From assembly GCA_902470695.1 (NCBI GenBank), contig CABRHH010000013.1:1-64000 (forward strand): 64,000 bases of DNA. The letters run 5' to 3'. Below, piece by piece: positions 1-8,713 of this stretch. This DNA is from an uncultured Collinsella sp. (GTDB lineage: Bacteria; Actinomycetota; Coriobacteriia; Coriobacteriales; Coriobacteriaceae). Each line of letters opens with the position of its first letter. The first letter of the stretch is position 1. The translations under genes were made by a program, and so were the position numbers. The notes below the pieces were generated by a model. It had not been told where the DNA came from, made no database searches, and saw nothing but the letters and a program-made list of their open reading frames with translations.

Positions 1-147
1 AGGTTCCTATCGAAAATCTCGGGCGCTACCCCTTGACTTCAAATAGCAGGTCTTTCTTGAGCGGTGCATAGGGCGCCGCACCTTCGAGAAGGGAGACAAC
101 ATGATGGCAAGGAATCGGGGCGGCGAATCCGCGCGGAAGTCGGGCGA

Positions 148-153
148 TATAAT
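148..153 (+). promoter_or_regulatory. Candidate -10 box before the first gene
   Basis: A perfect TATAAT lies 35 bases before the ATG at 188. No convincing -35 box is seen 17 bases further upstream, so this is a weak promoter call. It supports the downstream start over the in-frame ATG at 101. Confidence 0.35.
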
Positions 154-187
154 GGGACAACCCGGACGACCGCAGCAGGGGAGAGCT

Positions 188-643
188 ATGCCCAAGGAAA
201 TGCCGAAAGAACGCCTGACCGAGGACCTGCTCGCACGTCTGCTGGCGTCCGAAAGCCCGGAGAGCTATCTGGCGCAAGGCGAGACGATCGATCGCGAGCT
301 GCCGGATTATCTGCATGACCTGCTCGATTCGCGTGGTATGAAGCGCGCCGAGCTGGCGCGCCGCGCGCGCATCAATGCCACATTCGTGTACGACATGTTT
401 ACCGGCAAGTGCAAGCCGGGCCGCGACAAGGCCATCATGCTTTCACTCGGCATGGGCTGCTCTCTGCGCGAGACACAGCGATTGCTGCGCTTGGCGGGCG
501 TAGCCGAGCTGTGGCCCAAGCAGCGTCGGGATGCCATCATCATTTGGTGCATCGAGCGGGGATTGACCTGCGAGCAATGCGATGATGAGCTGTGGCGTCT
601 CAAGGAAAAGACGCTCTTCCGCTCAACGGGGGTGCTTTCCTAG
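188..643 (+). CDS. Helix-turn-helix (XRE-like) DNA-binding protein
   Basis: A 151-residue soluble protein. A helix-turn-helix is visible at about residues 48-75 (RGMKRAELARRARINATFVY), followed by a region resembling the second half of an XRE/Cro-type domain with a basic stretch (GKCKPGRDKAI). The C-terminal part holds two cysteines in ERGLTCEQCDD, of unknown role. Two starts are possible: ATG 101 with GAAGGGAGA in front, or ATG 188 with AGGGGAGAG in front. I prefer 188 because the extra 29 residues are low-complexity and a TATAAT lies inside them. The next gene is a kinase-like membrane protein on the same strand, so this may be its regulator. The target site is inferred, not shown. Confidence 0.75.
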   Translation: MPKEMPKERLTEDLLARLLASESPESYLAQGETIDRELPDYLHDLLDSRGMKRAELARRARINATFVYDMFTGKCKPGRDKAIMLSLGMGCSLRETQRLLRLAGVAELWPKQRRDAIIIWCIERGLTCEQCDDELWRLKEKTLFRSTGVLS

Positions 644-691
644 TGGGCGCGGACGGTCCCGGCTGCAAAGCAACCAGTTTTCCTTTGCCTG

Positions 692-708
692 CTCAGTTGC
701 CAACTGAG
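692..708. promoter_or_regulatory. Palindromic operator candidate upstream of the kinase gene
   Basis: CTCAGTTG-C-CAACTGAG is a perfect 8-bp inverted repeat around one base. The same core, TCAGTTG-G-CAACTGA, recurs at 2710-2724 before the lipoprotein gene. A TACAAT (-10-like) follows at 730-735. Two copies before two co-oriented genes suggest one regulator, possibly the helix-turn-helix protein at 188. Confidence 0.5.
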
Positions 709-847
709 GAATTGACCGGACGCCTTTTCTACAATCGACCTGCGCTTGCGAGCGGTTTGCGCCTGCCCTGGTGGCCGGCGGAGCCTGCCGCATGCATCGC
801 GGGGGAGGTGGTCCTCCGTGGGTAGGTCAAGACAAAGGATCGCCGGG

Positions 848-2548
848 TTGAACGAAGAGCAGGTCATGCATGCCATGGGCATCGATGATGCCTATCGGGT
901 GGAGCGTGTGCTTGCTCGTGGAATCGGCGGCGTGACGGAGCGCGTGACCATTGATGGCGCGGGTCCGTTCATTCGCAAGAAGATGCCCTCGGCTCGAGCC
1001 GATCGCGGCGTGTGGGCGGCCATCGCCTCGAGCCCGTGCCCTCGTCTGCCGCAGATTGCGGCAACGTACGAAATGCCCGACTGTTTTGTCGCGGTCTACG
1101 ATGCCGTTCCGGGCGACACGTTGCAGCAGGCAGTTGCCGCGCGCGGCGCGCTTGCGGCCGAGGAGGCCGTGCAGGTAGCGCTCGATGTGTGCGAGGCGGC
1201 TGAGGCCTTGCATGCGTGCGGGGTCATCCATCGCGACATTTCTCCGGAAAATGTCATTTGGGCGGCTGACGGCGCGCATCTGATCGATTTTGGCAATGCC
1301 CGTCTGCTCGGCGCGCGCGACATGCCGGGTGCGATACCGGAGCAGCCTGTTGGCACCTGGGGATTCGCGGCACCAGAGCAGTATGGGTTTGCAGATACGG
1401 ATGTGCGTACTGACGTGTATGCGATTGGTCGCCTGCTGGGGTATGTTCTGACCGGTGTGCGCCCCGAGCGCGATGCCGAGCCGGCGTATCGCCGCGCGCT
1501 GGCGGATGAGGCCCGGGTGCCGCCCGCGTTGCGCGCGGTGGTCGAGCGAGCGAGCGCTTTCGAGCCGAGTGCGCGGTATCAGCGTGCGGCCGATATGGCT
1601 GAGGCGCTTGAGCGGGCAGCCGGCCAATCGACAGCGCATGAGCATTCGAACAAGATTTCGCCCGTGCCTGCATCGGATGCGGCAGCGCCAATCCCGCGGC
1701 GCCCACGCCCTGCGCGCGTGGCGCTGATAGCAGCAGCGGTGCTGGTGGCGCTTGCGCTGTGCGGGGCCGCTGCATGGGCGCTTCACCTGCGCGGGTTGGA
1801 GGGCTCCGGTACAGCTCAAACGTCTGGCAATGTGAGCGGAAATAAGCAGGACAAGAGCGAAGGTTCGGGCTCGGCTGATGAGTCCTTAACGCTGGACCAG
1901 AGCGGCGCGCAGGCATCGGCGGGGGCTTCGGGGCTGCTGCTGGGGGCGAGCGAAGAGGACATTCAGCGCGCCGCCGAGGCGCTCACGGTGATTGAAAGCG
2001 GCTGGGACGATAGCCCCAACGGCTATGTTGACTATGCGGTGACGATTCGCAACGCGGGCGATGATCTGACGGTGTTGTATCCGGAGGTCATCATCACGGG
2101 CCGTGCTGCCGACGGGTCGGTGGTGTTCACCAAGTCACAGTATGTTGGGGTGCTCTATCCGGGCGAGAGCATCACGTTTTCCGGGCTTGCCGGCAACGGG
2201 ACTGCGCCCGCAACGGTTGAGTTCGCCTGCGGGCGTCCGCAAGGCTATCAGGTTGTCAGCGATGGCGGGACCGCATCCCAGTTTGAGGTGAGTGGCCTTA
2301 CCAGGGGGAACGGAACGTTCGGCACGGTGTTTACCGGTGAGCTGACCACGGTTGCCGACGGTAGTGAGCCTGCGAGCGGCGGTCAGGTGATGCTATCGCT
2401 GGTATTCCGCGATGCGCGGGGCAGAATTCTGTCGGGCTATTCGTCGTTTGTGAGTCGCCCGAAGGTCGGTGAGAGCGTGCCGTTTGAGCTCCAGCCGTTC
2501 ACCTGCCCTGATTACGCCTCGGTTGAGGTCCACGCGTTGGCGTGGTAG
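848..2548 (+). CDS. Membrane Ser/Thr protein kinase-like protein
   Basis: A 566-residue protein with an N-terminal kinase fold. The catalytic loop HRDISPENV is at about residues 128-136 and DFG at 147-149, followed by an APEQY motif and a DVYAIG motif typical of Hanks-type kinases. The glycine loop is imperfect (ARGIGGVTERV) and the lysine is probably in FIRKKM. A single membrane helix near residues 290-316 is followed by an extracellular beta-rich region resembling FxLYD-like domains (VDYAVTIRNAGDDLTVLYPEV). The TTG start at 848 has AAAGGA 8 bases upstream; the longer frame to 746 has no site. It probably senses an outside signal and phosphorylates cytoplasmic targets; the substrate is unknown. 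Confidence 0.8.
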   Translation: MNEEQVMHAMGIDDAYRVERVLARGIGGVTERVTIDGAGPFIRKKMPSARADRGVWAAIASSPCPRLPQIAATYEMPDCFVAVYDAVPGDTLQQAVAARGALAAEEAVQVALDVCEAAEALHACGVIHRDISPENVIWAADGAHLIDFGNARLLGARDMPGAIPEQPVGTWGFAAPEQYGFADTDVRTDVYAIGRLLGYVLTGVRPERDAEPAYRRALADEARVPPALRAVVERASAFEPSARYQRAADMAEALERAAGQSTAHEHSNKISPVPASDAAAPIPRRPRPARVALIAAAVLVALALCGAAAWALHLRGLEGSGTAQTSGNVSGNKQDKSEGSGSADESLTLDQSGAQASAGASGLLLGASEEDIQRAAEALTVIESGWDDSPNGYVDYAVTIRNAGDDLTVLYPEVIITGRAADGSVVFTKSQYVGVLYPGESITFSGLAGNGTAPATVEFACGRPQGYQVVSDGGTASQFEVSGLTRGNGTFGTVFTGELTTVADGSEPASGGQVMLSLVFRDARGRILSGYSSFVSRPKVGESVPFELQPFTCPDYASVEVHALAW

Positions 2549-2579
2549 CAGGGCTCGCCGGCCAAGGGGGCGTCTGATG

Positions 2580-2620
2580 CCAAGCGGGGCCACGGGGATA
2601 TCTCGTGGCCGCGTGCTTGG
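2580..2620 (+). terminator. Hairpin after the kinase gene
   Basis: Stems CCAAGC/GCTTGG and GGCCACG/CGTGGCC enclose a small loop about 30 bases after the kinase stop codon. The T-tract is poor. Confidence 0.5.
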
Positions 2621-2709
2621 GTGCAATCGTCGCATGCGACGAGTCTGCCTAGCATGTTTTCCGCATGGGTTTGCACGCATGCCCCCTCCGGGCCAGCTGT
2701 TATCGAAAT

Positions 2710-2724
2710 TCAGTTGGCAACTGA
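2710..2724. promoter_or_regulatory. Palindromic operator candidate upstream of the lipoprotein gene
   Basis: TCAGTTG-G-CAACTGA is an inverted repeat with 7-bp arms, the same core as at 692-708. It lies about 100 bases before the lipoprotein start, so both genes may answer to the same regulator. Confidence 0.5.
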
Positions 2725-2825
2725 GGAAAGGTAGAACACTTCTCATCAGAATGAAACCACTGATGGATGCGCTGCGTTTGCTTTGCATGCGGGGCGGACG
2801 GGCGCCTGTGTTGAGGAGCGTTGTC

Positions 2826-4007
2826 ATGAAGAGGGGAATTGCGATTGCGTCGACGGCGGCGCTGGCGGGCGTGCTCGCACTGGCTGGGTGTTCAGCCGGA
2901 TCCGGCCAAGCGGGGAGTGCGTCTGCTAACTCTGCGTCGAGCAAGAATCCTAAAGCGGGAAAAGCGGATGCAATTAAGTACGATGAAATCGAGCTCACAG
3001 TTGAAGAGGGCTTCTGGTATGACACCCGAAAGCCCGTGTTTACCTTTACGAACAACTCCGATTTCGATGTTATAACGGTTGAGATTGAGTTTTCTCAGAA
3101 AGAGGATGTGACCGAAGAGCAACGTGCGGCGGTCTTCTCTGACTTTATGAGCGACGATTATTATAAAGACGATGACTTCACTGAGTATGTCATCGATGCA
3201 TACAAAGAGGAGCTGGTCGCACCCGGCGAGACTTCGCAGGAGGCGGAGGTTGCTCTCAATCATACGGGGCGATCTCTCGAGAACGTCGAATATTTTGACT
3301 ATTTCGAGCCGAGCATCTTGCAAATTGCATATCTCGGCGGAGACGGCAAAGCCTATCTTGAGTATTACGACTTCAAAACGGGCAAATATAAGGATGCCAG
3401 TTCGGGCGGCAAAGACATCACGGAATGGTCTGACAGCGAACTGGCGAAGATGATTCCGGAGTTTAAGGCCCCGGTCCGTTACGTGACGAGCGACAGCGAG
3501 CGCCTGTTCTCGTTTGATACCCTCGGGGTCACTGCGGAGGATTTTGCAGCGTATGTTGATAAGCTAAAGGAAGCTGGATTTGACCAGGTCAAATACGACG
3601 ATAACGACAGCTTTACTGCTTATAACAAGGAGGGGTATGAAGCGCAGGCCAGCTACTCCGATTTGACTGGATCCATGTGGGCGCATGTCGACGCATCTGA
3701 GGTGCAGAAGAAAGAAGAGCCCGAGGCTCCTGTAAATGAGGCATCCGCTGAGGTTTCAAGTGACTTTAAGCAAACTGTGGACGACTATGAAGCGTTTTTT
3801 GATACGTATGCTGCGTTTATGGCTAAGTACAAGGAGGCGGGCTCTCCTGCAGAGATGATGGCTGACTATAACAACTATATGAACCAATACTTTGAGACTA
3901 TGTCAGCCATCTCGGAGATCGACACCAGTCAGCTCTCTGAGGCGGATGCAGCGTATCTGCTTGAGGCGCAGGGGCGGATTAACCTGAAACTTGCAACGGC
4001 AGCATAG
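2826..4007 (+). CDS. Secreted lipoprotein with DUF6591-like C-terminus
   Basis: A 393-residue exported lipoprotein. The signal peptide ends in the lipobox LALAGC, giving Cys22 as the lipidated residue. A beta-rich middle region (residues about 50-130, with VFTFTNNSDFDV) resembles FxLYD-like ligand domains, as does the outer part of the kinase upstream. The last 80 residues (DYEAFFDTYAAFMAKYKEAG onward) resemble the DUF6591 helical domain. ATG 2826 follows AGGAG; the long upstream extension is not protein-like. GC content drops compared with the flanking genes, which hints at a different history. It shares an operator candidate with the kinase gene, so the two may form a sensor pair at the membrane. 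Function unknown. Confidence 0.85.
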   Translation: MKRGIAIASTAALAGVLALAGCSAGSGQAGSASANSASSKNPKAGKADAIKYDEIELTVEEGFWYDTRKPVFTFTNNSDFDVITVEIEFSQKEDVTEEQRAAVFSDFMSDDYYKDDDFTEYVIDAYKEELVAPGETSQEAEVALNHTGRSLENVEYFDYFEPSILQIAYLGGDGKAYLEYYDFKTGKYKDASSGGKDITEWSDSELAKMIPEFKAPVRYVTSDSERLFSFDTLGVTAEDFAAYVDKLKEAGFDQVKYDDNDSFTAYNKEGYEAQASYSDLTGSMWAHVDASEVQKKEEPEAPVNEASAEVSSDFKQTVDDYEAFFDTYAAFMAKYKEAGSPAEMMADYNNYMNQYFETMSAISEIDTSQLSEADAAYLLEAQGRINLKLATAA

Positions 4008-4150
4008 GTTGCTTTTGGGATGAGCAAGAATCCACTCGTTGGATGTCGCAGCTTGCTTGAATACCGATAGGGTTTTTGACCACATAGTTTGCCTGTCTTT
4101 GCTGCCTGCAGGGTCAGGTTCGAGCTGAATGCACGGTATTGCACTCTCGA

Positions 4151-4180
4151 CAAGGCCACCGAAACGATTCGGTGGCCTTG
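4151..4180 (+). terminator. Hairpin after the lipoprotein gene
   Basis: Perfect 13-bp stem CAAGGCCACCGAA / TTCGGTGGCCTTG with a 4-base loop. It separates the lipoprotein from the GTPase cassette. The T-tract is short. Confidence 0.6.
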
Positions 4181-4293
4181 TCCTATGGGGGGGCTAGATG
4201 ATGGCTGTGCTTGTCGGCATGAGGCTGGTATTGTGTCTGAGTGGGCAGATTGATAATAAGGCATTCCTGCCAGCGGGGTGAAAGGTATTAGAA

Positions 4294-5472
4294 ATGCAAA
4301 AGGGCAATATTCTGGTAATTGGTAATTCTGGAGTGGGAAAATCAACGCTGATCAACGCAGTTTTCGGCGATGATAGGGCGGAGACCGGTTGGGGGTCAAC
4401 TGGAACTACCAGCGAGTTGAAACTGTATTCAAATAACGAGCTGCCATTTAATATCATCGATTCAATTGGATTCGAGCCTTCGTTTGTAAATCGAACGAGG
4501 GCCGTTCGGGCCGTGAAGCGCTGGTCACGCGAAAGCGCTTCTGACGGAGGTGAGGCAAAGCAGATTAATGCGATTTGGTACTGTGTAGATGGCGCCGCAC
4601 GGAAGCTCTTTCCCGAATCGATTGCTTCGCTCACAAGGGCAACAAAAATGTGGGAGTCTGTTCCGGTAATCGTCGTGATTACAAAATCTGTAGCCAAAGG
4701 TGAGCAGCAAGAGAATATTCAAATGGTTCATAATGCTTTTGCTCGGCAGAAGCGGCATTCCGCAAACCTTAAAAAGGTTATTCCGGTGGTTGCACAGGCG
4801 TATCAAATTGATGATGATACGGTCGTTGAGCCCCGTGGTATTACCGAATTAATTGAGGCAACGAACGATCTTTTGCCTGAAGGTGTAAGGGCGGCCGATA
4901 AGGATATCAAGACATACAAGCTGAAGAGAAAGCGGGCGATGGCGCATGGGGTTACCACGACTTGTGCCGTCGTTGGTGCGGGCGTCGCTATCGTTCCGAT
5001 TCCCATTCCAGATGCCGCCCCACTTTCGGCAATTGAGGTTGGAGAAATCGAGGCGATATCCAGGATTTATAAAATTGAAAAGAGCGAAGATTCGTCCGCG
5101 TTGCTGCAGAAGTTTGTCGAGGTGGGCGCAGCGAGCGTCGTGGGCAAGGCGGTTCTGAACGCACTTAAAGCAGTTCCTGGGATTAATTTGGCGGCGTCTG
5201 TAGTGAACGCGGTGGCGGCGGCGTGCATCATTACGGCGCTTGGCGAAGGTAGTAGGTATGCATTTGAACAGGTGTATCTTGGAAACAAGACAATAGATGA
5301 TCTTACCTGGGTTGATTCGGTGATTGACGGCTTATATTCAAATAAGTTTATGGAGAAGGCGGAGACAGTTCTCAATAGACTGTCTGACCTCGGAGGCAAG
5401 GATGTTTCAGCAGGGAAAATTGTCGATGTAATTGCTTTTGTATTTGGTCAGCCTGCCGCCGATTCGAAGTAA
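4294..5472 (+). CDS. GTPase with DUF697-like C-terminal domain
   Basis: A 392-residue P-loop GTPase. G1 is GNSGVGKST (residues 10-18) and G3 is DSIG. The G4 motif reads TKSV, so the base-specifying Asp of TKxD is missing. The C-terminal half has two hydrophobic stretches (VVGAGVAIVPIPIPDAAPLS and GINLAASVVNAVAAACIITA) in the arrangement seen in DUF697 proteins, which attach to membranes. ATG 4294 follows GTGAAAGG. It starts a same-strand series with three further genes. GC is lower than average and codon use is less biased, suggesting acquisition. DUF697 GTPases are thought to act at membranes; the task here is unknown. Confidence 0.75.
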   Translation: MQKGNILVIGNSGVGKSTLINAVFGDDRAETGWGSTGTTSELKLYSNNELPFNIIDSIGFEPSFVNRTRAVRAVKRWSRESASDGGEAKQINAIWYCVDGAARKLFPESIASLTRATKMWESVPVIVVITKSVAKGEQQENIQMVHNAFARQKRHSANLKKVIPVVAQAYQIDDDTVVEPRGITELIEATNDLLPEGVRAADKDIKTYKLKRKRAMAHGVTTTCAVVGAGVAIVPIPIPDAAPLSAIEVGEIEAISRIYKIEKSEDSSALLQKFVEVGAASVVGKAVLNALKAVPGINLAASVVNAVAAACIITALGEGSRYAFEQVYLGNKTIDDLTWVDSVIDGLYSNKFMEKAETVLNRLSDLGGKDVSAGKIVDVIAFVFGQPAADSK

Positions 5473-5546
5473 GCGATTTCAATCTGGATGAGAATGAAGA
5501 ACGGGTTGTTCTAGGAATATGCGGAATGATGGGAAGGTGATAATCT

Positions 5547-6269
5547 GTGACATTGTTGAAGGATATATCAGTTACCGTGGCTGGATCACTGGCTGCGGAC
5601 CTAGCGGGCAAGGTTCTCTCAAAGAGCCCTGGGCAACAAGAGGCCGAGAAGCTGCGCGAGGTAGAAGATGAGAAGCTTCCGTTTCGAGCACATGTCACTT
5701 GGGAGGAGCCGGCATTCTTAACTTACAAGCCTGTCCGCATGAAGGCATGTGACTGCAATGGGACGCTGGTTTTCAGTGGGGAATTTGGCGGCTTTGATTT
5801 CGGTTCCTTCGAGCGCAGGCATAGGGGAGTAATTTACGATGCCTGCGGTAGGCAAATCGTGTCCGTTATGGGCCATGGGGGAACAAAGCGCGGGCAAATT
5901 GACTACAGCTTTAAGGTCCGCGGGGGCAGCTCAGTTAAGATAAAAGAGCTTGATGATAATAAAGAGGCGAGGGGTCTTAGTGAGGTGTTTCTGACTAGGA
6001 TGACACTTGACCCGTTGGGCTTGACACTTATTCGCGATACTAAAGAAACGTTAAAATCTATGATTAATGACGACGCCCCGTCAAACGTATGGAGATGCGG
6101 AAGGGGTGAGGAGGCTGTGCTTAGAATCGAAGCCTCTCCAGCTTCCGAATCACATGATAGGGCGAGCAAGAAGGTCTATGCCAAGAACGAAGAATCTCTT
6201 CTTTTGGGTGTGGTCATTGCTTCTGCGTTATCTGGCTATATTGATCAGAAGAAAGGTATTTTTGATTAG
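5547..6269 (+). CDS. Unknown protein in the GTPase-SPFH cassette
   Basis: A 240-residue protein that I do not recognise with confidence. It has an alanine-rich N-terminal helix (residues 8-25) that could be membrane-associated. A central beta-rich part (GTLVFSGEFGGFDFGSFERR, then GVIYDACGRQIVSV) is loosely reminiscent of LURP-one/tubby-like beta barrels. The C-terminal segment LLLGVVIASALSGYI is hydrophobic. GTG 5547 follows GGGAAGG by 10 bases. It lies 74 bases after the GTPase and before the zinc-ribbon gene, so co-expression is likely. The LURP-like reading is only a suggestion; a structure prediction would settle it. Confidence 0.6.
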   Translation: MTLLKDISVTVAGSLAADLAGKVLSKSPGQQEAEKLREVEDEKLPFRAHVTWEEPAFLTYKPVRMKACDCNGTLVFSGEFGGFDFGSFERRHRGVIYDACGRQIVSVMGHGGTKRGQIDYSFKVRGGSSVKIKELDDNKEARGLSEVFLTRMTLDPLGLTLIRDTKETLKSMINDDAPSNVWRCGRGEEAVLRIEASPASESHDRASKKVYAKNEESLLLGVVIASALSGYIDQKKGIFD

Positions 6270-6389
6270 CTGGGAGTGAGGCTTGCTGGCGGTCTTTTTG
6301 GTTTTACGAACGGATCATTTGTCTCACCGCTGGCTCAACTCGCGAGGAGCCGAGCGTGCGGTTCTGTACCGATAGGACGGAGATTCGTA

Positions 6390-7082
6390 ATGGCATTTTG
6401 TGAAAGCTGCGGGCATGAATTGAGCTCGGGCGCTAAGTTTTGCTCTGCGTGCGGGACCGCCGTCGGTCCCACCACTTTATCCTGTGACGGAAATGGACGG
6501 GCGCTTTATAAATGCCCGCAATGCGGCGAGGTGTTAGACGCATTTGTTGCAAAGTGTCCTTCTTGTGGGTATGAGCTAAGGGGGTCTCAGACGCTCAGCA
6601 GGGTGAGGGAGCTTGAGGATGCCTTGGGGGGCATGGAGTCCTCGGAGAAGCGTGCGGAGCTGATTCGTAGTTTTTATATTCCGAATACAAAGGAAGACAT
6701 CTATGAGTTCTTTATTCTCGCCACTTCAAACCTCAAGGCGGGCGGTGGTGATGATGCTGCTTGGAGGGCCAAGTTGGAGCAGGCAATGCAAAAGGCTGAG
6801 CTTGTCTTTGGCGAGGGGGATGAACTCGAGAAGATAAACAAGATCTATAAAAGAGTAGCGAATGAGCAAAGAAGGCACAATGGCCTTTTGTCAAAAGTCG
6901 GGAGCATCTTGTCGGCCTCAAAGATGATGCAAAGACTAACTGCTTGCATTGTGTTAATCGTGCTTGGCGTTTCCATAATCGTTGCTGGATCTGTGACCGA
7001 GGAGTATCTGCTATGGATGATTGGAATGTTTCCAATCATCGGGGGTTTGTCGTTTGTAATGAATAATGATGGCGATAACTAG
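6390..7082 (+). CDS. Double zinc-ribbon membrane protein
   Basis: A 230-residue protein. Residues 4-21 form a zinc ribbon (CxxC-x10-CxxC: CESCGHELSSGAKFCSACG), and a second CxxC-x13-CxxC ribbon follows at about residues 50-70. A helical middle region (about 85-175) leads to two C-terminal membrane helices (TACIVLIVLGVSIIVAG and LLWMIGMFPIIGGLSFVM). ATG 6390 follows AGGACGGAGA; the longer frame to 6276 lacks a site. Zinc ribbons with membrane anchors are common partners of SPFH-domain proteins such as the one encoded next, suggesting a membrane scaffold. The specific role is unknown. Confidence 0.75.
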   Translation: MAFCESCGHELSSGAKFCSACGTAVGPTTLSCDGNGRALYKCPQCGEVLDAFVAKCPSCGYELRGSQTLSRVRELEDALGGMESSEKRAELIRSFYIPNTKEDIYEFFILATSNLKAGGGDDAAWRAKLEQAMQKAELVFGEGDELEKINKIYKRVANEQRRHNGLLSKVGSILSASKMMQRLTACIVLIVLGVSIIVAGSVTEEYLLWMIGMFPIIGGLSFVMNNDGDN

Positions 7083-7132
7083 CGGATAATGAAGCTCAAA
7101 TCAGGTTCCGATGTTCTTGAATAAGGTGTGAG

Positions 7133-8527
7133 ATGGGATTGCTAGAAAGAGCCGGCGGCTTCATGGACGAAATCCGCTGTGATGAGACCGAATACCTGAT
7201 CTGGAAATGGCGCCCACGCGGCTCCAGAAAGGGTGCCAACGCGCGTGAGAACGCCATCCGTTGGGGCTCGTCCCTCCGTGTGCGCGACGGGTCCGTTGCC
7301 GTGTTCGTCTACAACAAGAAGGATGGCTCGTATCAGGACTTCATCGAGGGGCCGTGCGACCAGATCCTCAAGACGGCGAATCTCCCGGTGCTCGCCAACA
7401 TAGTCGGTCTTGCCTATGATGGGGGCACGCCCTTCCAGGCCGAGGTGTATTTCATCAACCTGGCGGAGGTCGTTCAAATCCGGTTCGGCATTCCGTACTT
7501 CGATGTGTTCGACCCGCGCTTCCCCGATTTTGGTGTCCCGTTCGCCGTTCGTGGCACGCTTACGTTCCACATCAAGGATTATCGTCAGTTCATCAAGTTG
7601 CACCGTTTGGACGAGTTCGACGTGGATTCATTCAAGCAGCAGGTCAAAGATGCCATCGTGCGTTACGTGAAAGACGCCGTTACCAATGCGCCTGCCGATT
7701 CGAACATTCCCGTTATCCAGCTTGAGCGCGCGTTTGTCAAAATACACGATCAGATTGAGCCGCAGATTGGCGCGCGGCTCGACGAAAAGTTCGGGGTTGA
7801 AGTTTCCGGTTTTGACATCTCGGCAATTGAGCCCGATAAGTCTAGCGACGGATATCGCCAGCTTATAGCCGTCACGCGCGACGTCGAGGCTCGAACGGTT
7901 CAGGCTCAAACCGAGGCGAGCATTAAGGATGTCCACGATAAGCAGCGCATCAATGTTGAGAACCTCGAAGAGGCCCTCCGCATTCAGCGCGAGGAAACCC
8001 AGCGCGCACAGCGCATGGCAACCGAAACGGCGAATATCGGTGTGGTTCAGCTCCAGAAGCAGGCTGAGGTCGGTGTTGCCGGCGCGAACGCGCTTGGACA
8101 GTTGGGTGTGAATGGCGCGACGGAAATCGGCAGTCCCAGCGGCAGCGGCGAGGGCACCGGTTGGTTCGACCCCACTGCGATGATGGCCGGCATGGCGGTT
8201 GGCGGTGCCGTTGGACAGAATATTGCTGGCATGATGAACGGCATGATGGGCGGGCTGTCTGGTCAGGCGTCTGTTGCCGGCGCACCTGCCCCGCCTCCCG
8301 TGCCGCAGGCATGCTATTACATCGCTGCCGGTGGTGCGGCAACGGGTCCATTTGGTGTGCCTGCGCTTGCTCAGATGGTTGCGACCGGTCAGCTTGTGCG
8401 CGAGAGCCTGGTCTGGAAGCCGGGCATGGCCGAATGGCGGCCGGCGGGCGGACTTTCCGATCTTGCGGTACTGTTTTCCGGAGGCGCACCTATGCCGGGT
8501 ATGCCGCCCGTTCCTCCGTCAAAGTGA
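7133..8527 (+). CDS. SPFH-domain protein with C-terminal GYF_2 domain (YdjI-like)
   Basis: A 464-residue protein. Residues about 20-240 match the SPFH (band-7) proteins of the virion-core/YdjI type, with the typical opening MDEIRCDETEYLIWKW. A coiled-coil stretch (about 245-305) is followed by a Gly/Met-rich linker with GMAVGGAVGQNIAGMMNGMM. Residues about 393-445 form a GYF_2-like domain (YYIAAGGAATGPF then LVWKPGMAEW). SPFH proteins build membrane-associated rings or scaffolds; GYF_2 domains bind proline-rich partners. It follows the zinc-ribbon gene by 50 bases. GC content rises again here compared with the three preceding genes. The ATG has GGTGTGAG in front. Confidence 0.85.
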   Translation: MGLLERAGGFMDEIRCDETEYLIWKWRPRGSRKGANARENAIRWGSSLRVRDGSVAVFVYNKKDGSYQDFIEGPCDQILKTANLPVLANIVGLAYDGGTPFQAEVYFINLAEVVQIRFGIPYFDVFDPRFPDFGVPFAVRGTLTFHIKDYRQFIKLHRLDEFDVDSFKQQVKDAIVRYVKDAVTNAPADSNIPVIQLERAFVKIHDQIEPQIGARLDEKFGVEVSGFDISAIEPDKSSDGYRQLIAVTRDVEARTVQAQTEASIKDVHDKQRINVENLEEALRIQREETQRAQRMATETANIGVVQLQKQAEVGVAGANALGQLGVNGATEIGSPSGSGEGTGWFDPTAMMAGMAVGGAVGQNIAGMMNGMMGGLSGQASVAGAPAPPPVPQACYYIAAGGAATGPFGVPALAQMVATGQLVRESLVWKPGMAEWRPAGGLSDLAVLFSGGAPMPGMPPVPPSK

Positions 8528-8556
8528 GGGAAAGGTCACCGATGGCGGGCGACTTG

Positions 8557-8570
8557 CACTCAGCTGAGTG
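8557..8570. repeat. Perfect 14-bp palindrome
   Basis: CACTCAGCTGAGTG is its own reverse complement and is followed by CTGAGCTGAG. It lies 30 bases after the SPFH gene. It may be a weak terminator stem or an operator; nothing decides between them. Confidence 0.4.
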
Positions 8571-8642
8571 TTTGGCTGAGCTGAGGGCGAGCTTGAAGAC
8601 CGTGACGCGACCGGCTGCCTGCCCTCGCGTTACGGCTTTCTT

Positions 8643-8692
8643 TCTATTCACATCTATTCACGCGATGACTAGAATGAATAGATATGAATAGA
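8643..8692. promoter_or_regulatory. Symmetric operator array: 2 x TCTATTCA and 2 x TGAATAGA
   Basis: TCTATTCA occurs at 8643 and 8653 and its reverse complement TGAATAGA at 8675 and 8685. Each pair has an exact 10-bp period. The array sits directly before the Shine-Dalgarno site of the gene at 8714. Two half-sites per strand fit a dimeric or tetrameric repressor, plausibly the encoded HTH protein itself. Confidence 0.65.
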
Positions 8693-8713
8693 TGTGACTA
8701 GAAAGAGGATCCG

